Below are positions 52,759 through 61,869 of a stretch of DNA of 64,000 nucleotides, one piece after another. Source of the stretch: an uncultured Cocleimonas sp. (GTDB taxonomy: Bacteria > Pseudomonadota > Gammaproteobacteria > Thiotrichales > Thiotrichaceae); assembly GCF_947495625.1 (NCBI RefSeq), contig NZ_CANLZW010000013.1:59031-123030 (forward strand). The letters run 5' to 3'. Each line of letters begins with the position of its first letter. Positions within the stretch are counted from its first letter, which is position 1. Below the pieces are notes generated by a model. It searched no databases, had not been told where the DNA came from, and worked only from the letters and a program-made list of their open reading frames with translations. The position numbers were made by a program, and so were the translations under genes.

Positions 52759-53172
52759 ATGGAGACGATAAACCCAACACTTGAAGACTTCGAAGAAATT
52801 ATTGCTTTCTATCCGACACTCAATCGTAGAGATTTTGACCCTATAATTGAATGGAAGGGGGGAGATAAAATCGAAGATAATGTCAATTTTATGCGCTGGC
52901 CCATTTATGATCCCGTGGTTAAAGAATTTTTGAAGGTGGCTGATAAGGAGTGCTGGCGAGATCACCATTTTAATCAATATGTAGTCAGCAAAATGATTAC
53001 CAGTGATGTGGTCGTGCAATGTGCCGATCTTCCGCAAATTAAACAAATGATTAGTTTTTGTGTACGCGGAGATAAGTTTATGAGTGAAGGATACTTGGGT
53101 TCTATGATTAAAGACGGTCATGTTTCCCGATTATTAAAACGTCTCGATAAGCTTAAAAATCTAGACATGTAA
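52759..53172 (+). CDS. DUF6508-like protein
   Basis: 137 aa from ATG 52759; the extra upstream in-frame codons (from 52684) have no start signal. The pattern IIAFYPTLNRRDFDPIIEWKGGDKIEDNVNFMRWPIYDPVVKEFLKVAD resembles DUF6508, and the central helix RDHHFNQYVVSKMI contains a His pair. I assign the family with limited confidence. No ribosome binding site is obvious; function unknown. Single gene. Confidence 0.6.
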   Translation: METINPTLEDFEEIIAFYPTLNRRDFDPIIEWKGGDKIEDNVNFMRWPIYDPVVKEFLKVADKECWRDHHFNQYVVSKMITSDVVVQCADLPQIKQMISFCVRGDKFMSEGYLGSMIKDGHVSRLLKRLDKLKNLDM

Positions 53173-53203
53173 TCATTTGTAGCCACTTTATAAAAAACTC
53201 CTC

Positions 53204-53219
53204 AAAGTAGGGGGGTGAT
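53204..53219 (+). repeat. A-core
   Basis: AAAAAACTCCTCAAAGTAGG, core AAGTAGGGGGGTGATT; one mismatch at the end. Confidence 0.85.
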
Positions 53220-53334
53220 TATGAATATCGTATGAAATCAAACATTACACTTCATCGTATTTTTTCGCGATTATTGATAATCCAACGTACACTTGATCAG
53301 AAACTCTATAAATAATCACAATAAGTTGGGGAAA

Positions 53335-54288
53335 GTGGGCGCTTTGAATACACAACTACATCACGAAATCAGTTCCAGTCTTACAGAATTAAATAAGGTT
53401 ATCTTGGGAAAAGAGCAGCAAGTACAGCTCGCTTTTACTTCTATTTTAGCCAATGGCCATTTGCTGGTTGAAGACTTGCCGGGTATGGGTAAAACCACAT
53501 TGGCGCATGCGCTATATAAAGTCTTGGGGCTTGATTATAACCGTGTCCAGTTTACCAGTGATTTATTGCCTGCTGACCTTATTGGCGCGTCGGTTTTTAA
53601 TGCGCAGACCTCATCATTTAGTTTTCATCGAGGTCCAATTTTTAGTTCGATCTTTTTGGCAGATGAATTAAACCGCGCAACCCCTAAAGCGCAAAGTGCC
53701 TTGCTAGAGGCGATGGAAGAAGGTCAGGTGAGTGTTGATGGGGAAACGCATGATTTGCCGAAGCCTTTTTTCGTGATTGCTACTCAAAACCCGCAAAGTC
53801 AATCGGGTACGTTTCCATTGCCTGAATCTCAACTGGATCGTTTTTTATTGCGTATCTCATTGGGATACCCTGATCCTGCGATTGAAAGAGAAATTTTAAC
53901 GGGTAAGAAAGGTAGAGCTTCGCTGGATCAAGTAAAACAGGTTTTAAGCAAAGAGAGCTTATTACAAATTCAGCAGCTCGTTCCTGAAATTAAAGTATCA
54001 GATACCTTACTGGATTACGTTCAGCGTTTAATAGCGCAAACACGTCAGGATGAATTATGTCATCTGGGCTTATCGCCACGTGGCGCGATTGCTTTAGTGA
54101 AATCTTCACAAGCGTGGGCTTTATTGCAAGGCCGTGATTATGTGTTACCCGAGGATGTGCAGGCGGTATTTGTCTCTGTCGTAGGTCATCGCATTGTGGG
54201 TAAAACTGAAACCCAGGGTGATCAGTTGGCGCGTCATATCTTGCATTCGGTAGATAGTGTGGGTGGTGGAGTGGCAGCAGTCGCTTAA
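53335..54288 (+). CDS. MoxR-family AAA+ ATPase
   Basis: About 317 aa. Walker A LPGMGKTTLA, Walker B IFLADELNRATPKAQSALLEAMEE, sensor IATQNPQSQSGTFPLPESQLDRFLLRI and the arginine-finger region are intact. MoxR ATPases act as chaperones for metal or peptide loading with von Willebrand or DUF58 partners. There is no ATG: GTG 53335 after GGGGAAA is my best choice; TTG 53344 or 53293 are alternatives. First gene of a conserved MoxR/DUF58/TgpA operon. Confidence 0.9.
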   Translation: MGALNTQLHHEISSSLTELNKVILGKEQQVQLAFTSILANGHLLVEDLPGMGKTTLAHALYKVLGLDYNRVQFTSDLLPADLIGASVFNAQTSSFSFHRGPIFSSIFLADELNRATPKAQSALLEAMEEGQVSVDGETHDLPKPFFVIATQNPQSQSGTFPLPESQLDRFLLRISLGYPDPAIEREILTGKKGRASLDQVKQVLSKESLLQIQQLVPEIKVSDTLLDYVQRLIAQTRQDELCHLGLSPRGAIALVKSSQAWALLQGRDYVLPEDVQAVFVSVVGHRIVGKTETQGDQLARHILHSVDSVGGGVAAVA

Positions 54289-54325
54289 TTGGCATCTGTC
54301 TATTTCTCTACTGACATAAATAATA

Positions 54326-55462
54326 ATGAATAGCTCCCTTGGCAACTTGAAAATTTCCAAATTTAAGCTTGGGTCTAAGGGCTCTGAGTCTAAGAATTCT
54401 GTGTCTAAGAACTTTGGATCTAATAACTTTGGATCTAAGAAAAAAGCTAAGCCAAAGTCTGAAGAAGAAAGTAATCAGAAGTTGCCGCAGTGGATGGAAA
54501 AACGCTTTCCTGAAACACGTCAAATGACTCTGGACCTTAAACGCATTTTTGTCTTTCTCACCGGAACCAGTGGCGCGTTACTAATAGCTATCGGGTTATT
54601 ATTTTTAATGGGCGTGAATTTCCAGAGTACCTTAATTTACGCTCTGAGTTTTTGGTTGCTGGCGCTCATTATCATTTCGATCTTTTTTACCTATCGAAAC
54701 CTCTCTGGTTTAACGCTTAGGGCTGTTCAGGCAAGTCCCTGTTTTGCTGGTGAAAAGGCTGTTTTCGAATTAGAAGTATCCTGTCCTAAACAACAAAAAA
54801 AATCAGCAATATGTATCGGCTGGAAAAATCAGGATGTCGCGACGGTTAATTTACATGATAACCATACTATCCATATCAAACTGTCCCATAGCACAAAGCA
54901 TCGCGGCCGCTTTAAGCCAGAAAAATTAAGCATTTTTACCAGCTATCCTCTTGGGTTAATAAAAGGCTGGTCATACGCATTGCTCAATATGAATAGCATT
55001 GTTTACCCCGCACCTTTGCTTCAGGAAAGTGAAGACAAGGGCGATAGTCTGGATGAAGAGGCTGATCAGGGAATGGAAATTCCTCGCGGAACGACGGACT
55101 TCTCTGGTATCCGAGATTATCAGGCGGGAGATTCGCCACGACACATCCATTGGGGAGCTTATGCGAAAACTGGCAAGGTACAGACCAAGACCTTTGTCGA
55201 TTATGCGAGCCACGATCTTTGGCTAGATTGGGATGCTCTATCAATTTCCGGAACCGAAATTAAACTTTCTCACTTGTGCGCAAAGGTGTTGCAATATCAT
55301 CAGGAACAGCAGGTGTATGGCCTAAATATTCCGGGTAGAACAATTCAGCCAGCCAGCGGTGAAGCGCATCGAAATACCTGCTTAACAGCATTAGCCCTGT
55401 TTGGTGAGGGTGATCATTCTGATGCTCAGACTCAGGTAAGCACTGATGGGATAGGGAGTTAA
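54326..55462 (+). CDS. DUF58 domain protein
   Basis: 378 aa. A basic, repeat-rich N-terminus (residues 10-45: SKNSVSKNFGSNNFGSKKK; DNA repeat TCTAAGAACTTTGGA) precedes two TM helices (~72-110). The DUF58 signature is RGTTDFSGIRDYQAGDSPRHIHWGAYAKTGKVQTKTF (residues ~250-290). DUF58 proteins accompany MoxR and transglutaminase-like TgpA, and resemble a vWA scaffold. The gene begins 37 bp after moxR and ends 5 bp before tgpA, so one operon. Confidence 0.88.
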   Translation: MNSSLGNLKISKFKLGSKGSESKNSVSKNFGSNNFGSKKKAKPKSEEESNQKLPQWMEKRFPETRQMTLDLKRIFVFLTGTSGALLIAIGLLFLMGVNFQSTLIYALSFWLLALIIISIFFTYRNLSGLTLRAVQASPCFAGEKAVFELEVSCPKQQKKSAICIGWKNQDVATVNLHDNHTIHIKLSHSTKHRGRFKPEKLSIFTSYPLGLIKGWSYALLNMNSIVYPAPLLQESEDKGDSLDEEADQGMEIPRGTTDFSGIRDYQAGDSPRHIHWGAYAKTGKVQTKTFVDYASHDLWLDWDALSISGTEIKLSHLCAKVLQYHQEQQVYGLNIPGRTIQPASGEAHRNTCLTALALFGEGDHSDAQTQVSTDGIGS

Positions 55463-55467
55463 GCGGA

Positions 55468-57492
55468 ATGTTTGAGAAAGGTTTTCCTCAAGACAAACTA
55501 ATTACCTATTCAGGGATGTTGTGGTTGCTCGCCGCACAAATCGTGGTGATGCTGCCATTGATTTTCTATTTACCCATCTGGTTATTGCCAATACTCATAT
55601 TTTCCGCTGTTTGGCGAATCAGGGTGATGCAAGGGCATAACGCGCAACCCGGTAATTTTATTAAGATCATCATCGGTTTGCTTGGATTAGGGGCGCTCGC
55701 AGCCAGTGGCATTAAAGTAGTGTCTCTGGATATGATGGCTTCGTTGCTAATGCTTGGCTTTGCCTATAAAGCGCTGGAAGTGATACAGCGTCGCGATGGT
55801 ATGGTGGTGATCTTAACCGGATTCGTTCTGATTGGTGTGTTGTTTCTGTATAACCAGTCGATGCTGATAGCACTTTACGGTGTGCTTTCAATGACGGTGC
55901 TCACGGGGGCATTGATTGCGATTCAACAATCTAAAAGTTATGCCATATTGCCTAATCTTCGATTGTCATCGATGATGTTATTGCTGTGTTTGCCGTTGAT
56001 GCTTTTATTTTTCTTTTTTGCACCTCGCTTCGAACCCTTCTGGAAAGTGCCACAAACAAGTGGGCATGCTAAAACAGGCATCTCTGATAGCATGACTCCT
56101 GGCGATATCGCAGAACTAAGTCAATCTGATGATCTTGCCTTTAGCGTTAAATTTGAGGGGAAGCGACCTGGTCAGAATGAGTTGTACTGGCGCGGTTTGG
56201 TGTTGCAACACTTTGATGGGAAAACCTGGACGCAATCAGATATTCCCAATGGGAAAGGCATCAAAATTGGCAATGATCGACTGTCTGAAAAACAAGTGGC
56301 AGAGAGTATTGTCAAACGCGGTGACAGCGTTGAATATGAAGTGATTTATGAAAAATCAGGGCAACCCTGGTTATTTGCGTTAACGCCCGTATTAGAGGTG
56401 AAAGGTCGTGCCTTTTTGGGCGGAGATTTTCGCATCATTTCTTATCGTGATATCAACGAACCTAAACTACTGAAACTCACGAGTTACCCGAAGTCTCTAC
56501 GAGGCGTCGAATTATCGGATTACGATCGTGATTTAGCGCTACAACTTCCCGACGGTGGTAATCAGAAAAGTCGCTTGCTGGCTGATCGTTTAATGGCATC
56601 GTCTGCAAGCAAGCAAGAATATATAAATCGTGTTTTGGATCGCTTTAGACAAGACCAGTATTTTTATACCTTAAGACCACCAACATTAGGCAGTGAAAAT
56701 TCAATTGATGATTTCTTAATCGACAGTAAAAGAGGTTTTTGCGCGCACTATGCTGGCAGCTTTGTCTTTATGATGCGCGCAGCGGGAATTCCAGCGCGTG
56801 TTGTTACGGGCTATCAAGGTGGTAAATGGAATGAGCAAGGCCAATTTCTGGCGGTACATCAATTTGATGCACATGCCTGGACTGAAGTCTGGTTAGAAGG
56901 CCAGGGTTGGGTGAGGTTTGATCCGACCGCCATGGTTGCACCTTCAAGAATAGAACAAAACCTTGAAACAGCGATGGAAAGCGAAGGCAGTTTTCTGGAA
57001 GATAACTTTCTCTCCATGTCTAAAATCAAATGGCTGGATGGCATTCGTGAAAAAATAGATTCTGCCCAATACGCGTGGCGTCGACATGTATTAGGTTATG
57101 ATAAAAACGCTCAACAAAACTTCCTGAAAAAGATGTTTGGTGAACTGTCAGTGCAGAAGATCGGCTTCATCGTCGGAGGCCTCTTCGCAGGAATCATTTT
57201 GCTATGGGTTATGTTCCTCGGCTTGGCTCGTAAACGCGAAACAGAGGCGGAAGAGCATCAGCTGTATCGACGCTTTTGTGATTTGATGGCTAAAAAAGGT
57301 GTAACTAGAGACCTCTCTCAAACCCCTGAAACGTTTCGTCGGTTCGCCATGCAGGAATTGCCCGATTTAGCTGGCGAGATAAATAGTTTTACTCAAACTT
57401 ATTCTTCCGTTTGTTACGATCCTTCCATACAAAGCAAGCATCAATCGTATATTGATGACATGAAGTCGTTGCTGAAAAAACTCAATCGTTAA
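55468..57492 (+). CDS. tgpA: TgpA-type transglutaminase-like membrane protein
   Basis: 674 aa. Five to six TM helices at the N-terminus (residues ~15-190), a periplasmic transglutaminase core (~350-560) with the Cys in RGFCAHYAGSFVFMMRAAGIPARVVTGYQGG, the His in FDAHAWTEVW and the Asp in RFDPTA, and another TM helix near ~565-590 before a cytoplasmic DUF4129 tail. In Pseudomonas aeruginosa TgpA is essential for growth and its N-terminal domain is periplasmic. Completes the MoxR/DUF58/TgpA operon; it is followed by an A-core. Confidence 0.9.
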   Translation: MFEKGFPQDKLITYSGMLWLLAAQIVVMLPLIFYLPIWLLPILIFSAVWRIRVMQGHNAQPGNFIKIIIGLLGLGALAASGIKVVSLDMMASLLMLGFAYKALEVIQRRDGMVVILTGFVLIGVLFLYNQSMLIALYGVLSMTVLTGALIAIQQSKSYAILPNLRLSSMMLLLCLPLMLLFFFFAPRFEPFWKVPQTSGHAKTGISDSMTPGDIAELSQSDDLAFSVKFEGKRPGQNELYWRGLVLQHFDGKTWTQSDIPNGKGIKIGNDRLSEKQVAESIVKRGDSVEYEVIYEKSGQPWLFALTPVLEVKGRAFLGGDFRIISYRDINEPKLLKLTSYPKSLRGVELSDYDRDLALQLPDGGNQKSRLLADRLMASSASKQEYINRVLDRFRQDQYFYTLRPPTLGSENSIDDFLIDSKRGFCAHYAGSFVFMMRAAGIPARVVTGYQGGKWNEQGQFLAVHQFDAHAWTEVWLEGQGWVRFDPTAMVAPSRIEQNLETAMESEGSFLEDNFLSMSKIKWLDGIREKIDSAQYAWRRHVLGYDKNAQQNFLKKMFGELSVQKIGFIVGGLFAGIILLWVMFLGLARKRETEAEEHQLYRRFCDLMAKKGVTRDLSQTPETFRRFAMQELPDLAGEINSFTQTYSSVCYDPSIQSKHQSYIDDMKSLLKKLNR

Positions 57493-57535
57493 TAGATTAA
57501 ATTTTATCTAATCAATTGTTAAAAAAAACTGCCTG

Positions 57536-57550
57536 TAAGTAGGGGGGTGT
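57536..57550 (+). repeat. A-core
   Basis: AAAAAAAACTGCCTGTAAGTAG, core AAGTAGGGGGGTGTAT. Confidence 0.82.
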
Positions 57551-57595
57551 ATTCTATACTCTACACAAATGGATGAATTAGAGGTTGTTGATTAA

Positions 57596-57847
57596 ATGCC
57601 TGAATTGGTAGACCGCGAACACGTATTACAATTACTGTCTGAATGTGCTGATGTGAAAGGTCAATTCACAGCCAATGAGTACGAAATGTATTCGCATATC
57701 AAAGAAAAATACGATAACGAAACCGATGAATCTTTTGACGATAAGATCTGTCTGGAAGTCATGTTGAGAAATATTTCTATCCGTAAAGACCTCGGCATTG
57801 ACAAAAATGATATCACGCGAGTCATTGATGTTGAGAAGAAAGGCTGA
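57596..57847 (+). CDS. conserved small protein, unknown (83 aa)
   Basis: Hydrophilic and acidic, no Cys besides DKICLEV and ECADV, no signal peptide or TM. MPELVDREHVLQLLSECADVKGQFTANEYEMYSHIKEKY suggests a helical protein; I do not recognise the family. ATG 57596. It ends 13 bp before the start of the next gene; the two are likely co-transcribed. Confidence 0.6.
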   Translation: MPELVDREHVLQLLSECADVKGQFTANEYEMYSHIKEKYDNETDESFDDKICLEVMLRNISIRKDLGIDKNDITRVIDVEKKG

Positions 57848-57860
57848 AGGATTATCTTCG

Positions 57861-58304
57861 ATGAAAGTAGATGGATTACTCGAAACGGGTGTTTTTGAAA
57901 CGCTGCCTTTAGATAAAAGCTTAGATAAAAAATTAGACAAAAGACTAGAGAACTCATCGAAAAGCAATCAGGGTGTCACTGCTCAACTAGCTGCCTCGCT
58001 TAGAGATAATCGTACTATTTTCGTTAAACTCCGAGAAGGTAAAGTCCATTTTGTCAGTAGTACCCGAAATCTCTATTTTGTAGATTCTCTGGATTTCCCA
58101 GTCTCAGAAATGATCAAGAAAGTATTCAAAGGCTTGAAGCAAATTCCGAATATCAATCAATGTTATTTAGATCAGCATAGCTACTTTAAAGGTGCTTTTT
58201 GCATTCATTTGAATACATCCCAGCATGATGCTGTTTTAGTCGCATTGAGGCTTCAGGGAATTGTTATTAAAGTCACAAAAACGGCTATAAGTAGGGGGGT
58301 GTGA
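57861..58304 (+). CDS. unknown protein (147 aa), C-terminus and stop supplied by the A-core
   Basis: ATG 57861 with AAGG 9 bp upstream; the frame further upstream overlaps the previous gene and is unlikely. Residues ~15-40 are Lys/Asp/Leu-rich repeats (LDKSLDKKLDKRLE). No family recognised. The end of the frame, ..KTAISRGV, and its stop TGA lie within the A-core at 58288-58302, so the original C-terminus may differ. Confidence 0.55.
   Translation: MKVDGLLETGVFETLPLDKSLDKKLDKRLENSSKSNQGVTAQLAASLRDNRTIFVKLREGKVHFVSSTRNLYFVDSLDFPVSEMIKKVFKGLKQIPNINQCYLDQHSYFKGAFCIHLNTSQHDAVLVALRLQGIVIKVTKTAISRGV
58288..58302 (+). repeat. A-core overlapping a gene end
   Basis: CTATAAGTAGGGGGGTGTGATT; provides the stop codon of the gene at 57861. 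Confidence 0.82.
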
Positions 58305-58390
58305 TTGTCTTCTTCGGGCTTACTTTATAAGCCACTTTTTAGAGCAATTGCATCAGATAAAATTTAGTAAAAAAATCAAATAGGTTAGAC

Positions 58391-59770
58391 GTGAATATAC
58401 TCCAACAATTAAACGACATTTTCACTCCAGAAAGGGTGTTTACAGACGAAGATTCGTTACAGAATTACGGTAAAGACTGGACCCAGGTTTATACCCCTGA
58501 CCCTATGGCAATCGTTTTTCCTACCTCTACAGAAGAAGTTCAAGCTTTGGTAAAAATGGCCAATGAAGAGGGTGTTGCATTGGTTCCATCTGGCGGTAGA
58601 ACTGGCTTATGTGGTGGAGCGGTTGCGATGAATCAAGAGATCGTCGTGTCGTTTGACCGGATGAATAAAATACTGGATTTTAATTCGATAGATCGAAGTG
58701 TGGTTTGTCAGCCTGGTGTGATTACTCAACAATTACAAAATTTTGCTGAAGAAAATAATCTTTTTTACCCTGTCGACTTTGGTTCATCGGGTTCCAGTCA
58801 ACTGGGTGGAAATATCTCTACGAATGCGGGTGGCATCAAGGTGGTTCGTTATGGTCTGACGCGTAATTGGGTGCTGGGACTTAAAGTAGTGACGGGTGCT
58901 GGCGAGGTTCTGGATTTGAATCACGGTCTGGTTAAAAACGCGACTGGTTATGACTTCCGACATTTGTTTATTGGCGCAGAAGGAACGCTAGGGTTTATTA
59001 CTGAAGCGACGATGCGTTTGACGAATATTCCAAAGAATTTAACCGTGTTTGTACTTGGTGTGACAGACATTCCAGCATTGATGCAGGTGTTCGAAACGTT
59101 CCAGAATACTATCGAGTTGAGTGCGTTTGAATTTTTCTCTGAAGATACATTATCGTTGATGGTAAATGATAAAGGTTATGCCAGACCGTTTGATACGGAA
59201 GCGCCGTATTACGCTTTAATTGAATTTGAAGTTGATCACGAAAGTAAGGAAGAAAGCGCCTTGCAAGCCTTTGAGGCTTGTGCAGAAGAGGGTTGGGTGG
59301 TCGATGGAGTTATGAGTCAAAGCTTGCAACAAGCAAAAGATTTATGGCGCCTAAGAGAAGATATCTCAGAAACAATTTCAGCTTACACACCTTATAAAAA
59401 TGACCTTTCGGTCAATATTTCAAAGGTACCAGAATATCTTGATAAGGTAGAACAAGCGGTCAATCAGAACTATTCCGAATTTAAAGTGCTCTGGTACGGC
59501 CATATCGGAGACGGTAATTTGCATTTGAATATTTTAAAGCCAGAATCGATGGAAGTATCTGAATTTTTTGAACAGTGCTCAAAGGTAAATCCAGACATAT
59601 TTGAAGTAACCAAAGAGATGAACGGTAGTGTTTCGGCGGAGCATGGCATAGGCATAATCAAGAAAAATTACCTAAAATATTCACGTTCAAAAGAAGAAGT
59701 GGAGTTGATGGCTTCCGTCAAAAAGATATTCGATCCCAACGGGATTATTAATCCAGGAAAGATATTCTGA
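58391..59770 (+). CDS. FAD-linked D-2-hydroxyacid dehydrogenase (GlcD/D-2-HGDH type)
   Basis: 459 aa. PCMH-type FAD-binding domain (residues ~40-220): VALVPSGGRTGLCGGAVAM, VDFGSSGSSQLGGNISTNAGGIKVVRYG. C-terminal FAD-oxidase domain with the metal/substrate site YGHIGDGNLHLNIL and SVSAEHGIGIIKKNYL. It oxidises D-2-hydroxyglutarate, D-lactate or glycolate using an acceptor such as ETF; which one is not decidable here. GTG start at 58391. The gene ends at a terminator shared with the convergent ylqF. Confidence 0.88.
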   Translation: MNILQQLNDIFTPERVFTDEDSLQNYGKDWTQVYTPDPMAIVFPTSTEEVQALVKMANEEGVALVPSGGRTGLCGGAVAMNQEIVVSFDRMNKILDFNSIDRSVVCQPGVITQQLQNFAEENNLFYPVDFGSSGSSQLGGNISTNAGGIKVVRYGLTRNWVLGLKVVTGAGEVLDLNHGLVKNATGYDFRHLFIGAEGTLGFITEATMRLTNIPKNLTVFVLGVTDIPALMQVFETFQNTIELSAFEFFSEDTLSLMVNDKGYARPFDTEAPYYALIEFEVDHESKEESALQAFEACAEEGWVVDGVMSQSLQQAKDLWRLREDISETISAYTPYKNDLSVNISKVPEYLDKVEQAVNQNYSEFKVLWYGHIGDGNLHLNILKPESMEVSEFFEQCSKVNPDIFEVTKEMNGSVSAEHGIGIIKKNYLKYSRSKEEVELMASVKKIFDPNGIINPGKIF

Positions 59771-59795
59771 TATGTTAAATCAAATGATTGAGGAC

Positions 59796-59813
59796 CTCAT
59801 TCAATAGAATGAG
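59796..59813 (+). terminator. Rho-independent terminator
   Basis: CTCATTC / GAATGAG, loop AATA, then ATTATTTTCT. Confidence 0.75.
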
Positions 59814-59814
59814 A

Positions 59815-60762
59815 TTATTTTCTATTCTTTTTCCAGCGTTTCTTACGATCAGACTTAGTCGCTTTCTTCTCTTCTATTTTCTTCTCAGACTCAGCGAGTG
59901 CAGTACTGTTTTCAATTTCAAAAGAAATTGGCTCTTCTAGGGTAATGCAGCCCAATATACCTAAACGATACTCATTGATCAGTATCTTACAAGCTTTATC
60001 AATTTCAACTTGTCCACCACTGCGTAAGCAGCCGCGTTGTCGGCCAATAATTTCAATGAGTTCTATCTCTGTTTGCGAGCACTCTGACAGTTCATAACGC
60101 TTTATTAATAATTCAGGATAGTGTTTGATTAAGTATTCGGCTAAATAAAATGCTGCGTCATCACTATCAAATGCAGTGTCTTTTATAGCGCCAGAGATTG
60201 CTAATCGATATCCACTGTGTTCGTTATTGATATTTCCCCATAAAAGTCCGGGGGTGTCGAAAAGAACCACATCATCATTGATTTTAATGCGTTGTTGTTG
60301 ACGTGTAACTGCTGCTTCGTTACCCGTTTTAGCAATAGTTCGACCTGTTACGGTATTAATGATGGTTGATTTTCCTACATTAGGAATGCCTACTATCATC
60401 GCATGTATTTCTCTATCTCTAGCGTCGCTGATGGTCACCATTTTTCTGCATAAGCTAGAGATTTGTTTTACCTTTTCAGGTTGGTCACGAGATACGCAAA
60501 GGGTTTTTACGCCTTTGTCACGCTCGTAATATTGTTGCCATTTTTCGGTTAATTCAGGGTCTGCTAGATCGCTTTTGTTAAAAATCTTGATACATGGGAT
60601 TTCTCTGGGTGAGCTATTACGTATAGCTGCAATCATTGGGTTCTCGCTAGAACCCGGCAAACGTGCATCGAGTACTTCTATTAGCAAGTCCATTTCTGGA
60701 AGCTTTTCACGTATTTCTTTGCTGGCCCGATGCATGTGGCCGGGAAACCATTGAATTTTCAT
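59815..60762 (-). CDS. rbgA: ribosome biogenesis GTPase YlqF/RbgA
   Basis: 315 aa circularly permuted GTPase: G4 (NKSD) precedes G1 (GIPNVGKSTIINT) and G3 (DTPG). It starts MKIQWFPGHMHRASKEIREKLP and acts in 50S subunit assembly. The C-terminal basic tail (KKIEEKKATKSDRKKRWKKNRK) probably contacts rRNA. Convergent with the GlcD-type gene. Confidence 0.9.
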   Translation of the reverse strand: MKIQWFPGHMHRASKEIREKLPEMDLLIEVLDARLPGSSENPMIAAIRNSSPREIPCIKIFNKSDLADPELTEKWQQYYERDKGVKTLCVSRDQPEKVKQISSLCRKMVTISDARDREIHAMIVGIPNVGKSTIINTVTGRTIAKTGNEAAVTRQQQRIKINDDVVLFDTPGLLWGNINNEHSGYRLAISGAIKDTAFDSDDAAFYLAEYLIKHYPELLIKRYELSECSQTEIELIEIIGRQRGCLRSGGQVEIDKACKILINEYRLGILGCITLEEPISFEIENSTALAESEKKIEEKKATKSDRKKRWKKNRK

Positions 60763-60993
60763 ATTGTTACCAAGCTACTCATATTTTGTATCGAATCAGT
60801 CTATTTTACACGCCAATCTACGAATGTCACTTTGATATAGTAAGAGAATAGATGATTAGGAGAAATAGGTTCATTAATAAATCTACCATTAGTCTAGCGG
60901 TTTAAAAATGGTTGGATGAGTATGGTAGATTAGAAGTAGTACTGTTAGAAAGTAATAATAAAAATTATCACAAACCCAGTGAGAGAGAACAAA

Positions 60994-61824
60994 ATGTTAG
61001 ATTCAGTGAAAGATATTCTTACAAAAGAGATTGATATTCATGATGTTTTGGAAAAAGAAATAGAAACAAAGCATTTGAAAAAATTCCTTGCTCAAGAAAT
61101 TGAAATAAAAAAGTTAAAGGATCTATTAGCGACCGAAGTGAAATTAAAAGAGTTTCTGGTGCAAGAAATTGATATTAAGAAAATGTTCTCAAGTCACGAG
61201 CAGGAAAAAATAGATAAAGAAGACTCAGAATATAAGCCCATTAATAAAGCAGTTAGTGACAATAACTTAAAGAAGTTAGATGCAGGTAGTAACAAAGAAA
61301 GTACTAACAAAGAAAATTCTAGTAAAAGTTCTAAAGCTGATGCGATTAAAGAATTAAGTGAAAATCCTAAAAAACTTCCTCCCTATGACTACACCTTAAT
61401 TAAGACGCTTGAAGAAGAGCAGACGGAATTAATGTTTATTTATAAAGAAATGATGAAGCATGCTGAAACTGAGCAATATAGTGCGGCGGCAGGTCGATTA
61501 GAAGCTTTCTCCTCTAAAATAAAAGCGCATTTTCATAAGGCGGATAAAGAACTTTATTCTTATCTTAGAACATTTATCCAGCTTAAATACCCTAAAAGAG
61601 AAAGAGCCTTTAATGAGCTGAATCTCGAGATGAAAAATATCTCTATTGAAATCTTTTTCTCGATTACACAAAGCCCATTTATTCCTGTGAATGAAAGAAG
61701 TCGAGTAGAGTTTATTAAAGAATTTACTCACTTGGGTAAGCTGCTCGAAACAAGAATTCATCGAGAAGAAACGGTATTACATGTGATGTACGATGAAAGT
61801 AATGGTGCTACTAATATCAGTTAA
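60994..61824 (+). CDS. hemerythrin-like protein with N-terminal helical repeats
   Basis: 276 aa from ATG 60994 (GAGAGAG upstream; an in-frame GTG at 60979 is less likely). Residues ~1-65 contain near-tandem motifs: LTKEIDIHDVL, LAQEIEIKKLKDL, LATEVKLKEF, LVQEIDIKKMF. A Ser/Lys/Asn-rich linker follows (~70-130). Residues ~140-270 look like a hemerythrin/DUF four-helix bundle with E-x3-H sites (FIYKEMMKHAETE, KIKAHFHKADKELYSYL, ETRIHREETVLH). Metal binding is inferred. Monocistronic, single promoter region. Confidence 0.65.
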   Translation: MLDSVKDILTKEIDIHDVLEKEIETKHLKKFLAQEIEIKKLKDLLATEVKLKEFLVQEIDIKKMFSSHEQEKIDKEDSEYKPINKAVSDNNLKKLDAGSNKESTNKENSSKSSKADAIKELSENPKKLPPYDYTLIKTLEEEQTELMFIYKEMMKHAETEQYSAAAGRLEAFSSKIKAHFHKADKELYSYLRTFIQLKYPKRERAFNELNLEMKNISIEIFFSITQSPFIPVNERSRVEFIKEFTHLGKLLETRIHREETVLHVMYDESNGATNIS

Positions 61825-61869
61825 ATCAGTAGCAATATACTCATTTTTAATTGGTATGATGTAAGTATC

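Noticed and set aside
3554..58302. A-core as an ordinary transcription terminator
   Set aside because: A short CCC/GGG pairing exists in some copies but no T-run follows on the + strand, and orientation ignores the direction of the neighbouring gene.
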